DNA of 64,000 nucleotides from Candidatus Mailhella excrementigallinarum (GTDB taxonomy: Bacteria > Desulfobacterota > Desulfovibrionia > Desulfovibrionales > Desulfovibrionaceae), in contig CALUUZ010000008.1 in assembly GCA_944324075.1 (NCBI GenBank), positions 62,001 to 126,000 of the forward strand. Direction: 5' to 3'. The stretch's first letter is position 1. Each line of letters begins with the position of its first letter. Shown here piece after piece: positions 8,443 through 18,037 of this stretch. Below the pieces are notes generated by a model. That model saw only the letters and a list, made by a program, of their open reading frames with translations. It had not been told where the DNA came from and did no database searches. The position numbers and the translations under genes were made by a program.

Positions 8443-11031
8443 TCAGACCTGCCGCGTCCTCTTTTTCAGGTGCATGTCCATAAGCCTGTACAGGTCGTTG
8501 ATATTGACCGGTTTCGCCAGATGACCGTTCATTCCCGCTGCCGCTGCGGCCGCCACGTCCTCGCTGAAAGCGTCGGCCGTCATGGCGAGAATGGGGATGT
8601 CCCGCGCGTCGGGGTGACCCGATGCGCGGATCGCCCGCGTCGCTTCATGACCGTTCATCACGGGCATCTGCACATCCATGAGTATCATGTCATAATACCC
8701 GGGCGCGGAAGCGGTGAATCTGTCCACAGCTTCCCTGCCGTTTTCCGCATGTTCCACGGCGGCGTTCGCCATGCCCAGAAATTCCTGCCCTATTTCCCTG
8801 TTGAATTCATTGTCCTCGACCAGCAGAATCCGCCTGCCGGAAAAATCATATTCCGGCCCGGCGGAATGCGGGCCGTCACCGGCTGTGACTCTGAGGCGCT
8901 GCGTCGAGGAAAGAAGCGCATCATACAGCGTGGAGGAAAAGAACGGCTTGGCGATGAACCCGTCAACGCCGGCGGAACGCGCCTCTTCCTCAATGGGGCC
9001 CCAGTCATAGGCGCTGATAATGATGATCAGCACATCATCACCCACCACGCCGCGGATGTTCCGGGCGGTTTCCGCCCCGTCCATGCCGGGCATCTTCCAG
9101 TCGATAAGGCAGACTTCATAGCCGCTGCCGGCTTCATGCGCCGCTTTCGCGATATCGACCGCTTCCCGCCCGCTGAGCGTCCAGCGGGGGTGCAGCCCCA
9201 TTCTCTCCAGCAAAAGGGCGGCATGCTCGCAGGTTCCGTGATCATCATCCACAATCAGCACCCTGAGCGGCGGCAGACTGTCATGTTTTTCCGCTGCGCG
9301 CTCGCTCAGGCCGAAGGGCAGTTCCACAGCAAATGTTGTCCCTTCGCCCTCCCTGCTTCTGACTGAAATGACCCCGCCCATCAGGGAGACGAGATTGGAC
9401 GTTATGGGCATGCCCAGCCCCGTTCCGCCGTATCTGGCCGCCGTGGACGCGGATGCCTGCTCGAAAGGCTGATACAGGCGCTGCAGAAAGTCCTCGCTCA
9501 TCCCTATGCCGGTATCGCTGATGATGAAGCGCAAGCGGATGGTATTGCGCTTTTTGGCAAGCTGCATGATTTCCAGGCGGATGGAACCTCCCCGGGGCGT
9601 GAACTTGAGGGCATTGGACAGGATGTTGAGCAGAATCTGGTTGAGCCGCAGCGAATCGCCGCAAAGTTCCTCCTCATCCACCCCTGTCAGAAAAATGTCG
9701 AAATCCAGTTGCCGCGCCTGCGCCTGCGGACGGATAAGATTGTTGATGTTCTGAATGGAACTGCGGAGATTGAACGGTTCATGACTGATGGACAACTTGC
9801 CGCTCTCGATCTTCGACATGTCAAGCACATCATTGACAAGCTCCAGCAGATGACGGGAAGAGCCGGCTATCTTGCCGAGACAGTCCGCCACGCGGGAACG
9901 GTCATCCAGCCTGTTCGCGGCGATGGTGGTCATGCCGATGATGGCGTTCAGCGGCGTACGGATTTCATGGGACATGTGCGAAAGGAAGCTGCTCTTGGCC
10001 GCACTGGCCGCATGCGCGTTTTTCAGGGCGTCGTTCAGCGCCTGCTGGTGCAGGAAAGAGCCGGTCTGATCGATGATGGTGACGATGAACCGCTCCTGCC
10101 TGTGCGAGGGCATGCAGATGGAGTAGACGCCTATCTTGTAGAATTTGCCATATGCTTCAAGATGCACGTCCCGTTCGGCGGTCCCGGCAGGCGGATCGCC
10201 GCTGTCAAGGATGTTCTTCAGCCACTCGCCGTCAGCGGGCGGAAGAAACGTGTAAAGTTTTTCCGGCGTCCGGGAAATCTCGGAGGCCGCCAGGCTGATG
10301 AGGCGTATGCAGTTCGGACTGACATACTCGAAGGTCCGGGAATCGGAAGCGATCATGAACACTTCGTCGACATTCTGGGAAAGCTGGCTGAACAGTCCCT
10401 CGCGGTAGGCGATTTCCCGGTTCTTGATCTGTTCGCGTCTGTCCGCATAAATGAGCGCTCCAATAATGGCGCACCCCCAGATGACGGAAAGCAGGATGGT
10501 GATATTTGTCCTGCGGAGCATTTCATCCTGTATTCTTTGCGTCATGTTCTCCGAAACCTGAAAAACGTCGTCAAGAGCATCGTGTACTTTTGCCGCATAA
10601 GGCTCAATGTCGCGCTTGTAATGCTCCATTGCCCTGTTGTAGTCGCTGTTGTCCTGCAGAGTGCGGGCAGCGTCACGGCGGACCTGGCGTATGTCGGTAA
10701 ACGCCTGCCGGACGGCATCCAGCTTGTCCTGCTCTTCCGGCAGCAGCTCTCTGACCTTCGCAAGGGATCTGTCCTGCGCGTCATCCTGCTGTGTGAAGAT
10801 ATTTTCGATATCATCAAGGGTCAATTCAGGCGAAGACAGCAGGCCGGGCATGGTATTCCGCATTTCCAGCACGCGCGTTTTCATTTCCCGTGTTTCGCGC
10901 GAGACTTCCGCAGGATACTGACGGACAAATTCCATCATGGCGTTGAACTGATACATGTTTGTTCCGACAAACAGAACATAGGCGACCATAAGAACATACA
11001 GCAGATATTTCCAGTGCAGCTTTTTCGGCAT
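8443..11031 (-). CDS. Membrane hybrid sensor histidine kinase with two receiver domains
   Basis: The 862-residue protein begins with a membrane helix (about 8-28), a periplasmic helical sensor region, a second helix (about 176-197) and a PAS-like segment (about 210-320). HisKA follows, with phospho-accepting His355 in SHMSHEIRTPLN. Then comes an HATPase domain (NALKFTPRGG, DTGIGM, GGTGLGM). Two receiver domains carry likely phospho-Asp644 (CLIDWKMPGMDG) and Asp786 (LMDVQMPVMNG). I chose ATG 11031 because AGGAGAAAAAGTC immediately precedes it; the frame is open further upstream to 11139. There is no Hpt domain or adjacent response regulator. It is divergent from the chemoreceptor gene across a 0.9-kb gap. 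The signal sensed is unknown. Confidence 0.92.
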   Translation of the reverse strand: MPKKLHWKYLLYVLMVAYVLFVGTNMYQFNAMMEFVRQYPAEVSRETREMKTRVLEMRNTMPGLLSSPELTLDDIENIFTQQDDAQDRSLAKVRELLPEEQDKLDAVRQAFTDIRQVRRDAARTLQDNSDYNRAMEHYKRDIEPYAAKVHDALDDVFQVSENMTQRIQDEMLRRTNITILLSVIWGCAIIGALIYADRREQIKNREIAYREGLFSQLSQNVDEVFMIASDSRTFEYVSPNCIRLISLAASEISRTPEKLYTFLPPADGEWLKNILDSGDPPAGTAERDVHLEAYGKFYKIGVYSICMPSHRQERFIVTIIDQTGSFLHQQALNDALKNAHAASAAKSSFLSHMSHEIRTPLNAIIGMTTIAANRLDDRSRVADCLGKIAGSSRHLLELVNDVLDMSKIESGKLSISHEPFNLRSSIQNINNLIRPQAQARQLDFDIFLTGVDEEELCGDSLRLNQILLNILSNALKFTPRGGSIRLEIMQLAKKRNTIRLRFIISDTGIGMSEDFLQRLYQPFEQASASTAARYGGTGLGMPITSNLVSLMGGVISVRSREGEGTTFAVELPFGLSERAAEKHDSLPPLRVLIVDDDHGTCEHAALLLERMGLHPRWTLSGREAVDIAKAAHEAGSGYEVCLIDWKMPGMDGAETARNIRGVVGDDVLIIIISAYDWGPIEEEARSAGVDGFIAKPFFSSTLYDALLSSTQRLRVTAGDGPHSAGPEYDFSGRRILLVEDNEFNREIGQEFLGMANAAVEHAENGREAVDRFTASAPGYYDMILMDVQMPVMNGHEATRAIRASGHPDARDIPILAMTADAFSEDVAAAAAAGMNGHLAKPVNINDLYRLMDMHLKKRTRQV

Positions 11032-11940
11032 GACTTTTTCTCCTGTACCCGGCACTGCCGGGAAGACACATGAGACGGGGCTTTCCGCATATGTTTCCGG
11101 TGCGGACATGATGCGCCGCCCCCGTCCCGTAAACGTCATTTCCTGAAACTATCCAGCCGGAGTGTCTTATGATTGAAACCGCCGGTCAGCCGGAGCAGGT
11201 TCGCTTCGGCATGTAACAGCACAAATAAGTTGCGCTTATGCCTTCGCGGCGGTCGCCTGCTCTCGTCCCCGGCTCCGCCGGAACCGCGCTCCCCCCACAG
11301 GCTCCGGAAATGTTTCAGCGGCGGCCTGCCCTGACAGTATCCATGCCTGCGCATTGCGCGCTCATGGCAACTGTATGTTTTTACAGAAAAAGATACAGTT
11401 TTCCTGCTGCGATGGCAGAGGCCCGTATCGCATGATGCTGCAAAATCCGCTGAATGCCTGCAACCTGAACATAACCCGGATACTGCATGATTACAAGAAT
11501 CCTCGTTTTCCGCACATATATGAATACATATTGTCAGACACGTCATTACTTCTGTCCATAAGTATTCATGTTTTTCATATATATATTATATAATGCAAAA
11601 ACATCTCAATCGTTCACTATCTGTCATGTTGTTAATACGGTATGAACAATATCATGACCTGTGGGGACAAAAAATAAACATTATAAACAAATTAAATACA
11701 TTATTTTCATGAGAAATATACTAGCATGGCTGAAACAAATGCAGCCAAATCTGAATTTGTTCGGCATATATATTTTTTATGGAGGGTGTTTATTTTCTCT
11801 TTTTTTATGAAAAAAATAGTAATTTTTCAAACAAATAATGTTATGGGCGATAGTCCATGCAAGGCTGTTTCATACAAAAAACTGTATCCCTCCAGCAAAA
11901 GCCATTCATCCTCAAACATCAGTAGAAGGCAAGCGGCACC
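11032..11940. other. Long AT-rich divergent intergenic region
   Basis: This 909-bp gap separates the divergent kinase and chemoreceptor genes. Its first part is of ordinary GC content. From about 11500 to 11940 it becomes very AT-rich (for example CATATATATATTATATAATG near 11577), in sharp contrast to the rest of the window. The short open frames in it look like chance. It probably holds the promoters and regulator sites of both genes, but I could not identify a convincing -35/-10 pair or operator. No repeat family member was found in it. Confidence 0.5.
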
Positions 11941-13680
11941 ATGAAACTGGCAACCAAACTTTCACTGTCCCTGGGAATTCTTACCGTATTGATAGCGGGA
12001 CTTGGGATTTTCTGCGTAGCGCAGATGGCAGACATAAACAGTTTTTCGGATACAATTTCAGAAAAATGGCTGCCACGAGTTATTCTGACTGAAGAAATAC
12101 GGGTGAATGCAGACAGTTACCGCAGGCAGCAGATGCGGCATATCATTGCCCGGACGCAGCAGGAAATGACGGAGATAGAAGAAGAACTTGCAGATTTTGC
12201 TGTTGCCTTCAACGACAGACTTGAACGTCTGAAAGCTTCCCTTGACATCCCCGAGGCAAGAGAGCTTCTGAATGAAATAGAAGTCCTGTGGGACGATTAC
12301 AGAAAAGAATCACGGACTATTCTTGATCTGTCAAAACGGAACAGACCCGATGAGGCTGTGCCTGTGCTCACAGGCAAATCCAGACAGAACTTTCAGATCA
12401 TCAACAACAAGCTGACGGAGCTGGCCGGAATATCCATTGACGGAGCGGAGCGTGCCAGCAGAGCGGCAGGAGAGGCCTACATATCCTCACGCACCATGGT
12501 GCTTGCGGTTGTTGCCCTGGCCGTTGTTCTGGCCGCAGCCCTTGCCATGCTCATTGTGCGGAACACGCTGCGCCAGTTGGGCAAGGACCCGGGAGAACTG
12601 CGCTCTCTCGCCGTCGAAGTGGCGGGCGGCAAGCTGGACATCGACAGGGAGCCGGAGGCTGTGGGCGTGTACGCGGAAATTCTCGTCATGGTGGAACGCC
12701 TCAGGAAGAATATCGAAAATGCGCACAAGGAGTCCGAACGGGCGCAGGAGGAATCGCGCCGGGCGCAGGAAGCCATGCGGCAGGCCGACGAGTCGAGCAG
12801 GGAGGCGCAGGCCAGGCGTGACGGCATGCTGAAGGCCGCGGTTCGCCTGGAGGAAGTGGCGGGCATCGTTTCCGCCGCATCCACCGAACTTGCCTCACAG
12901 ATTGAGCTGTCCGAACAGGGGGCGGCGGAACAGGCCGCCCGCGTCACGGAAACCGCTACCGCAATGGAGGAAATGAATTCCACCGTGCTGGAAGTGGCCA
13001 GAAATGCGGGGGCGGCATCCGAAGTGTCCTCCTCCACCCGGGAAAGGGCCGAACAGGGCGCGCAGGCGGTGCAGGAACTCGTTTCCGGCATCCGGGACGT
13101 GCAGGGCGCGTCTCTGGCGCTCAGGACCGATATGGGAAAACTGGCGGAAAACGCCCAGGCCATCAGCAGGATCATGGCTGTCATCTCCGATATTGCGGAT
13201 CAGACCAATCTGCTGGCCCTCAATGCCGCCATTGAGGCCGCCAGGGCGGGTGAAGCGGGGAGAGGTTTCGCCGTGGTGGCGGATGAAGTGCGCAAGCTGG
13301 CCGAAAAGACCATGGCCTCCACCACGGACGTGGGCAACGCGATCAAGGCTATTCAGTCCAGCGCCGCCAAGAGCATGGAACAGGTGGATCTGACTGCAAA
13401 CAATATCGGAAAGGTTACAGAACTGGCCATCCACTCCGGCGAGGCTCTGCATGAAATTGTGAGCATGGCGGATAATACGGCGGATCAGGTGCGGGGCATA
13501 GCAGCCGCCTCCGAACAGCAGTCCGCCTCTTCCGAAGAAATCAATCGCTCCATCGCCGAGGTGAACTCCATTGCCGGGGAAACGGCCGCCGCCATGCGGG
13601 AAGCGGCGCAGGCCGTTTCCGACCTTGCGCATCAGGCCAGCGTGCTCAGCGGACTCATCGACGACATGAAACGCGCATAG
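11941..13680 (+). CDS. Methyl-accepting chemotaxis protein
   Basis: A 579-residue transmembrane chemoreceptor. One helix at about 7-28 and another at about 185-206 flank a helical periplasmic domain of the four-helix-bundle type (4HB_MCP-like). A HAMP segment follows, then a long coiled coil and the conserved signalling tip [19 protein letters not shown] with [17 protein letters not shown] (about 420-457). The tip binds CheW and CheA. ATG 11941 follows AGAAGGCAAGCGG. A GC-rich terminator lies downstream and cheV follows, suggesting a locally paired chemosensory unit, although no other che genes are nearby. The ligand is unknown. Confidence 0.95.
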   Translation: MKLATKLSLSLGILTVLIAGLGIFCVAQMADINSFSDTISEKWLPRVILTEEIRVNADSYRRQQMRHIIARTQQEMTEIEEELADFAVAFNDRLERLKASLDIPEARELLNEIEVLWDDYRKESRTILDLSKRNRPDEAVPVLTGKSRQNFQIINNKLTELAGISIDGAERASRAAGEAYISSRTMVLAVVALAVVLAAALAMLIVRNTLRQLGKDPGELRSLAVEVAGGKLDIDREPEAVGVYAEILVMVERLRKNIENAHKESERAQEESRRAQEAMRQADESSREAQARRDGMLKAAVRLEEVAGIVSAASTELASQIELSEQGAAEQAARVTETATAMEEMNSTVLEVARNAGAASEVSSSTRERAEQGAQAVQELVSGIRDVQGASLALRTDMGKLAENAQAISRIMAVISDIADQTNLLALNAAIEAARAGEAGRGFAVVADEVRKLAEKTMASTTDVGNAIKAIQSSAAKSMEQVDLTANNIGKVTELAIHSGEALHEIVSMADNTADQVRGIAAASEQQSASSEEINRSIAEVNSIAGETAAAMREAAQAVSDLAHQASVLSGLIDDMKRA

Positions 13681-13784
13681 CGGAGCGCGGCTGCAGATAT
13701 CAGGTCTCTTCCCGGCGCGGCATCCCCCCTCCTTCGCAGCCGCGCTGCGGGAACACGGGAGTTCGCTTCTCCCGTCGAGAGACC

Positions 13785-13810
13785 GGGGGGAAGCCTGCTT
13801 CCCCCCTTTT
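13785..13810 (+). terminator. Intrinsic terminator after the chemoreceptor gene
   Basis: A stem of GGGGGGAAGC with GCTTCCCCCC and a very short loop is followed by TTTT. A near-copy of the hairpin, without the T run, occurs 130 bp downstream at 13924-13948. Confidence 0.7.
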
Positions 13811-13923
13811 CATGTTTCTGTCATTCGCCGGGCAGCGGCAGGCATCAGGCCTCCCTTGATCGCTGTCCTCCCCCCTGTATGCAGCGGGAGCGCGGGAGCT
13901 TCTCCGATCCCGCCGGGAGGCCG

Positions 13924-13948
13924 GGGGGGGAAGCGGCGCTTCCCCCCC
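13924..13948. repeat. Second copy of the G-tract hairpin upstream of cheV
   Basis: GGGGGGGAAGC and its complement form an 11-bp stem almost identical to the terminator at 13785. The flanking sequences are also alike (TCTCCCGTC... versus TCTCCGATC...), so this looks like a local duplication of about 50 bp. It lies in the leader of cheV, where it could cause attenuation, but no T run follows. Nothing else is recognisable in the 13681-14020 gap. Confidence 0.5.
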
Positions 13949-14020
13949 GCAACATACGGCAGACGGAAGGAATACCGCTCATCACCGCTGGATAACAGGA
14001 TAAAAGAAGGAAGCTTTCGC

Positions 14021-14965
14021 ATGTCCCAGACAGGAATTCTGCTGGAAGCCGGTACCAATGAGCTGGAAATCGTCGAGTTTTACATCGACGAACCGAACGG
14101 CTACCGGGGCTATTACGGCATCAACGTATCCAAGGTTATCGAGATTTCACGTTCCCAGACTGTTACCGCCATGCCCCGGATGCGCCATCCCGCCATACAG
14201 GGGGCCTTTCCCTACCGGGACGGAAGGATCGTGCCGCTGATCGACACAAGCAGGTTTCTGGACAAGGGCGGCGTGAGAAACAGCGACAGCCGGGTGATCA
14301 TCACGGAATTCAACAAGACGCGCACCGCATTTCTGGTTTCCGGCGTGACGCGCATCCACCGTATCAGCTGGAAACAGGTGGAGGCTCCTTCTCCGCTTCT
14401 TTTAAAGATGAGCCGCAACTCGATTACCGCGGTGGTGCGTCTGGAAGGCCGCGTACTTTTTGTGCTGGACGTGGAAGCCATTGTCGCCGCAATGAACCCG
14501 GCCCTGTCCATCCGCATGGACGAGACCCGCAGCGGGACAAGACCCGAACATTCCTACCATATCATCCATGCCGACGACTCGGCCAGCATCCGCCATCTTG
14601 TGTATGCCGAACTGGAGAAGGAAGGCCGCTTTGAAATCACTCAGACCGAGGACGGGGAAAAGGCCCTGAAGCTTCTGATGCAGTACAGGAAGGAAGCCGG
14701 GGAAAGAAATGTGCCGGTGACGGAACTTGTGCAGGGCATTATCAGCGATATCGAAATGCCCAATCTGGACGGACTCACCCTGTGTCGCGTCATCAAGGAA
14801 GATCCTGTTCTCCGGGAGATTCCCGTCGCCATATTTTCCTCGCTCATTTCCGAGTCCCTGGCCCGGAAGTGTGAAAGCGTCGGCGCGGATGCCCAGTTCG
14901 CCAAGCCGGATCTGCAGGCCATCAGCGACAGGATGTATGAACTTATCCGGAATGCCGGTATCTGA
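14021..14965 (+). CDS. cheV: CheV-type chemotaxis adaptor (CheW domain plus receiver)
   Basis: The 314-residue cytoplasmic protein joins an N-terminal CheW-like coupling domain (about 10-165; YGINVSKVIEI, GRIVPLIDTSRFL) to a C-terminal receiver domain (about 180-305). The latter has acidic residues in HADDSASIR and a likely phospho-Asp in IISDIEMPNLDG. CheV couples receptors to CheA and is tuned by phosphorylation. The start was set at ATG 14021, preceded by AGAAGGAAGC; the open frame reaches back to 13856 but that part encodes low-complexity, repeat-derived sequence. Its position after the chemoreceptor suggests a functional pair. It converges on the flavin reductase gene with about 20 bp between stops. 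Confidence 0.93.
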   Translation: MSQTGILLEAGTNELEIVEFYIDEPNGYRGYYGINVSKVIEISRSQTVTAMPRMRHPAIQGAFPYRDGRIVPLIDTSRFLDKGGVRNSDSRVIITEFNKTRTAFLVSGVTRIHRISWKQVEAPSPLLLKMSRNSITAVVRLEGRVLFVLDVEAIVAAMNPALSIRMDETRSGTRPEHSYHIIHADDSASIRHLVYAELEKEGRFEITQTEDGEKALKLLMQYRKEAGERNVPVTELVQGIISDIEMPNLDGLTLCRVIKEDPVLREIPVAIFSSLISESLARKCESVGADAQFAKPDLQAISDRMYELIRNAGI

Positions 14966-14985
14966 ATTTCCGGCATCCGGCCGCC

Positions 14986-15573
14986 TCATTTCTCCGGCCG
15001 GTTTCTGCGCGCCGTCTTGCCCACGGCGTGTGCGCGAGCCACAAATCCGCCCATGGCAAGGTATTCCCCGGCCATGGGCGCATATGCCAGAATATCCAGA
15101 CGCGCGGGGTCCGGCATGCCGTCCTCGCGCAGAGCCTCCCTTTCGACCTTGAGATCCATGATCTCACCCACGAACAGCGTATGAGAACCAAGCTCGCGCG
15201 TATGCGTCAGGGCCAGCTCCAGCACGACGGGGCACTCCGCCGCATAGGGCGCGTCCACATGCCTCCCCGCTGCGGGAGTCAGCCCCAGAGCGGCAAACTT
15301 GTCTTCCTGCCGGCCGGACACCAGCCCCGCAAAATCGGCCTGCGCGGCCATGGAGCGCGACGGCAGCCCCACACTGAACGCGCCGCGCTCCGCAATGGAT
15401 CTGTGCGTCCAGCTCCCGCGGGACATGGACACGCAGAAACTCGGCGGCTGAAGGGAACAGATGCCTCCATACACAGCCGTAGCCAGATTGGCGCGTCCGG
15501 AAGCATCATAGGTTCCCACCAGCAGCACCGGCAGGGGCAGACAAAAGGGCTGCGCGCCAAGAGAAACATGCAT
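14986..15573 (-). CDS. Flavin reductase family protein (FMN-binding split barrel)
   Basis: A 195-residue cytoplasmic protein with the flavin-reductase-like fold: LLVGTYDASGRANLATAVYGG near the N-terminus, then PPSFCVSMSRGSWTHRSI and GAFSVGLPSRSMAAQADFAGLVSGRQEDKF. These match families that bind FMN and reduce it with NAD(P)H or shuttle electrons in anaerobes. ATG 15573 was chosen because AAAGGTAG precedes it and it yields the family-typical start; the open frame runs to 15693 across the neighbouring gene. It lies 4 bp downstream of the mltB-like gene on the same strand, so they are probably co-transcribed, with no obvious functional link. Confidence 0.85.
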   Translation of the reverse strand: MHVSLGAQPFCLPLPVLLVGTYDASGRANLATAVYGGICSLQPPSFCVSMSRGSWTHRSIAERGAFSVGLPSRSMAAQADFAGLVSGRQEDKFAALGLTPAAGRHVDAPYAAECPVVLELALTHTRELGSHTLFVGEIMDLKVEREALREDGMPDPARLDILAYAPMAGEYLAMGGFVARAHAVGKTARRNRPEK

Positions 15574-15577
15574 GATT

Positions 15578-16651
15578 CTACCTTTGCGAAACAACGGCGG
15601 AAGGTTTGGGAAGCGGACGATTGACGGCGGGGCGTCCGGGAATTTCCCGGATTTTCTCCGAAAGCGCAAGGATGGTGTTGGCGTAAATGGCAAGATTGTT
15701 ATAACGGCGCAATACCTTGATTTTCTGGGGAATGGTCGAATCCCTTTTCCAGCCGTGCAGGGCCAGATAGTTGCTCAGACTGGCCACGGCATCCGCCGGA
15801 TCAAAGAGATCAATGATGCCGTCCCCGTTGCCGTCCTGCGCGAACCTGGCGACGCTGGACGGCATGAACTGGCACAGCCCTACCGCCCCGTAGCGGGAGC
15901 TGGGGATTTCGAACGGGTCCACGCCGTTTTTCAGACTGTATTGCAGCAGGTGTCTGAGTTCGGCATAGGCCCAGTCGGCCTTGTCCGCCATGCGCCTGCT
16001 GATCCATTCCAGTTTTTCGGGAGCCTGATCGGGAAGAGCGGCCATCCAGTCCGGAATTGATTCAGGACTGCGGGAAGCCGCCATGCTCGCCAGCGTGACG
16101 AACGCGTTCTGATCTCCCAGGTAGTCGCCCAGGCGTGTTTCCACAAACAGCAGGGCGGCGGCCACTTCCGTGGGCACGCCGTAGGTTTCCTCCGCGGTGT
16201 GGAAGGCGGGAGCGTACATGTTGATGAAGGAGCGGCAGCGCCGGGCGTTGGCGTCGGTCACCACCCCCTTGTACCAGGGTTTGGGAATGGGATCGCCTCC
16301 TTCCACGGCGGGAGCCTGTTCCCTGCTTCCGGGTTTTGGCAGATATTTGACGTTATACAGTTCACGCACCTTGTGCCCCATGGGCTCCTGAGACAGTTCA
16401 TCGCCCAGACGCACAAAAAGCCATGAAATCTCCTGACCGGCGATGCCGTCTTCCTCAAGCTGACGGACAAGTGGACGCCATACTTCCGGCACGTTCTCCA
16501 GTGTCACCGTCCCCCCGGCGGTCTCTTCCGCCGCGGGAGGCGGCAAAGCGGCTTCCGCAGGCCGGCCCGTGTCGACCGCGCGCGAGCAGGACCCCGCGGC
16601 GAGACACAGCGGCAAAATCAGGAAAAGGCGGAACCATGATCCTCGCGTCAT
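15578..16651 (-). CDS. Lytic murein transglycosylase B-like lipoprotein
   Basis: A 357-residue predicted outer-membrane lipoprotein: a signal peptide with lipobox LAAGSC (Cys22), a short linker, and a SLT_2/MltB catalytic domain. The probable catalytic glutamate is Glu171 in LLFVETRLGDYLG. The segment SRYGAVGLCQFMPSSVARFA is typical of the family, as is DGNGDGIIDLFDPADAVASLSNYL. It cleaves peptidoglycan glycan strands, leaving 1,6-anhydro ends. ATG 16651 was chosen because the AAAGGTGAAG sequence lies just upstream of it; another in-frame ATG 15 bp earlier would absorb this site. Confidence 0.92.
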   Translation of the reverse strand: MTRGSWFRLFLILPLCLAAGSCSRAVDTGRPAEAALPPPAAEETAGGTVTLENVPEVWRPLVRQLEEDGIAGQEISWLFVRLGDELSQEPMGHKVRELYNVKYLPKPGSREQAPAVEGGDPIPKPWYKGVVTDANARRCRSFINMYAPAFHTAEETYGVPTEVAAALLFVETRLGDYLGDQNAFVTLASMAASRSPESIPDWMAALPDQAPEKLEWISRRMADKADWAYAELRHLLQYSLKNGVDPFEIPSSRYGAVGLCQFMPSSVARFAQDGNGDGIIDLFDPADAVASLSNYLALHGWKRDSTIPQKIKVLRRYNNLAIYANTILALSEKIREIPGRPAVNRPLPKPSAVVSQR

Positions 16652-16735
16652 ATCTTCACCTTTCATGCTGCAATCCACTGCCGGTTCCTGCCGGCCGACG
16701 CCGTTTTCCCTTTCATGTTCATCAAGGATTCCTCC

Positions 16736-16914
16736 GGAACATTCTGCCATTGAAAATATCCGCCACCCGCGGCCCTGTGTTCCGGCCCGCGGGTTTCACG
16801 CCTGAAGCCGGATCTGCATGCCGCAGGCGAATTGCGGCGGCACCGGAGAAGGGAGGGCAGCGCGGCGGCGCCCCGCCCCGCTCGACTCCGGGAGCATATT
16901 CAAAATGAAATGCC
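16736..16914. repeat. Intergenic repeat family A, copy at 16.7 kb
   Basis: This copy runs from ACATTCTGCCATTGAAAATATC to ATTCAAAATGAAATGCCC and includes the hallmark TTCCGGCCCGCGGGTTTCAC and the GCCGCAGGCGAATTGCGGC hairpin. It ends directly at the stop codon of the downstream-facing repressor gene. Confidence 0.75.
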
Positions 16915-17730
16915 CTACAGTTCCCGCATGGCCCACAGGCAGCGCCCCACCATATGCCTTTCCAGATCGCTCCCGGTCATTTCAAAGGGCGGAAGCGACG
17001 CATGATCCGCACACAGCAGGATTTTGTCCCCTGCATGGGAAAAACGCCGTATGATCACGCCCTCTCCGGGCATATACACCGCGAACAGCGCGCCCGAAAC
17101 AGGAATATGATCGCCGGAATCCACGCCGACCAGGGAGCGGGGACCAAGAGTGTCCCGCATGGCGGAACCTTCCACCCGGAAAACCAGCACGCCTTCTCCC
17201 GTAAAACGGCGGGAAAGCGTCTCGTACCCGACAACCGGAAAGGCGGGCCTTTTGCGCCCGCGGGGCCACTCGCATTTCGTGCCGTATATCCGCACGGGTT
17301 TTCCGGCATGTTCCCGCAGACGCGCACTGCCGTCCTTTCCCGCAGTTTCGCCGAGCAGCCCGGGGAAGGAGTCGTCCTCCGGCGGAGGCGCCGGCCAGCG
17401 CTCGTTGCCCAGCAGCCTGCGCAGACGGATAATCCAGGACAGAGGCACTCTTCCCCGCTGCTTCGCGGCGGAAACGGTAGGCTGCTTCACCCCCAGAAGT
17501 TCCGCGAGATCCTGCTGGGTGAGTTCACCGAACGATTCCTTCACCTGAGCCATGAACAGCCCGAAATCCCGTTCCCGCGCCGCCCGCAGGACTTCTGAAT
17601 TCTCTTCGGCCGGGAGCCCCGGCCGCACGGCGGCGCGGCGTCTTCCGCCCGCGCATTTCCGTTCCGCTTCGCCCTGGCCGGCTGGCGGCGCTTCATCCGG
17701 GGCTTTTCCGGACTTCCGCGAAGATCCCAT
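16915..17730 (-). CDS. HTH repressor with S24 (LexA/CI-like) C-terminal domain, apparently inactive peptidase
   Basis: A 271-residue protein with a charged N-terminal extension, a helix-turn-helix (about 65-100; LTQQDLAELLGVKQPTVSAAKQ) and a C-terminal S24/LexA-type fold (about 150-271). In active S24 proteins the catalytic Ser sits in G-x-S-M and the Lys in V-K-R. Here the equivalents read GSAM (Ala180) and IRRF (Arg218), so the Ser-Lys dyad seems lost. It would then act as a non-cleavable sensor-repressor. ATG 17730 follows AGAGGAGTAAT. No phage genes flank it, and the targets are unknown. The family assignment is firm; the loss of catalysis is inferred from alignment by eye. Confidence 0.8.
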   Translation of the reverse strand: MGSSRKSGKAPDEAPPAGQGEAERKCAGGRRRAAVRPGLPAEENSEVLRAARERDFGLFMAQVKESFGELTQQDLAELLGVKQPTVSAAKQRGRVPLSWIIRLRRLLGNERWPAPPPEDDSFPGLLGETAGKDGSARLREHAGKPVRIYGTKCEWPRGRKRPAFPVVGYETLSRRFTGEGVLVFRVEGSAMRDTLGPRSLVGVDSGDHIPVSGALFAVYMPGEGVIIRRFSHAGDKILLCADHASLPPFEMTGSDLERHMVGRCLWAMREL

Positions 17731-17756
17731 ATTACTCCTCTGGTGCGGGTTAACTT

Positions 17757-17938
17757 TGAGAGCGTTTTGCCATTGAATGTATCTGTCTGCCAGGACTCCA
17801 TGTTCCGGCCCGCAGGTTTCACGCCCGAAGCCGGAGCTGTACGCCGCAAGTGAATTGCGGCGACACCGGAGAAGGGGGCGTCGCTGCGGAGTCTCGCCCT
17901 GCCCGGCTCCGCAGCGCATTTCAGGAACAAAACGCTCT
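17757..17938. repeat. Intergenic repeat family A, intact-looking copy
   Basis: A well preserved 182-bp copy with ends GAGAGCGTTTTGCCATTG and AGGAACAAAACGCTCT, nearly perfect outer inverted repeats (AGAGCGTTTTG against its complement). The core holds ATGTTCCGGCCCGCAGGTTT and the CGCCGCAAGTGAATTGCGGCG hairpin. It is a good reference sequence for the family. Confidence 0.85.
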
Positions 17939-17943
17939 GAAAC

Positions 17944-18037
17944 CTTTCGCGATTGAAAATATCTGCCTGCCGGAAACCCGTGTTCTGAGCCGCAGATTTC
18001 ACGCTGACGCCCGAGTATGCGCCCCGGCGGCTCTCCT
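17944..18037. repeat. Truncated repeat family A copy next to hflC
   Basis: Immediately after the intact copy, a second left half starts CTTTCGCGATTGAAAATATCTGCCTGCCGG and continues through GTGTTCTGAGCCGCAGATTTCAC. It then degenerates into the hflC stop region. The two half-repeats make a tandem arrangement. The 17731-18037 gap is filled by these repeats and I see no gene in it. Confidence 0.6.

Noticed and set aside
16915-17730. Prophage origin suggested by an S24 repressor.
   Set aside because: No integrase, terminase, capsid or attachment-site signals nearby; flanking genes are ordinary chromosomal genes.
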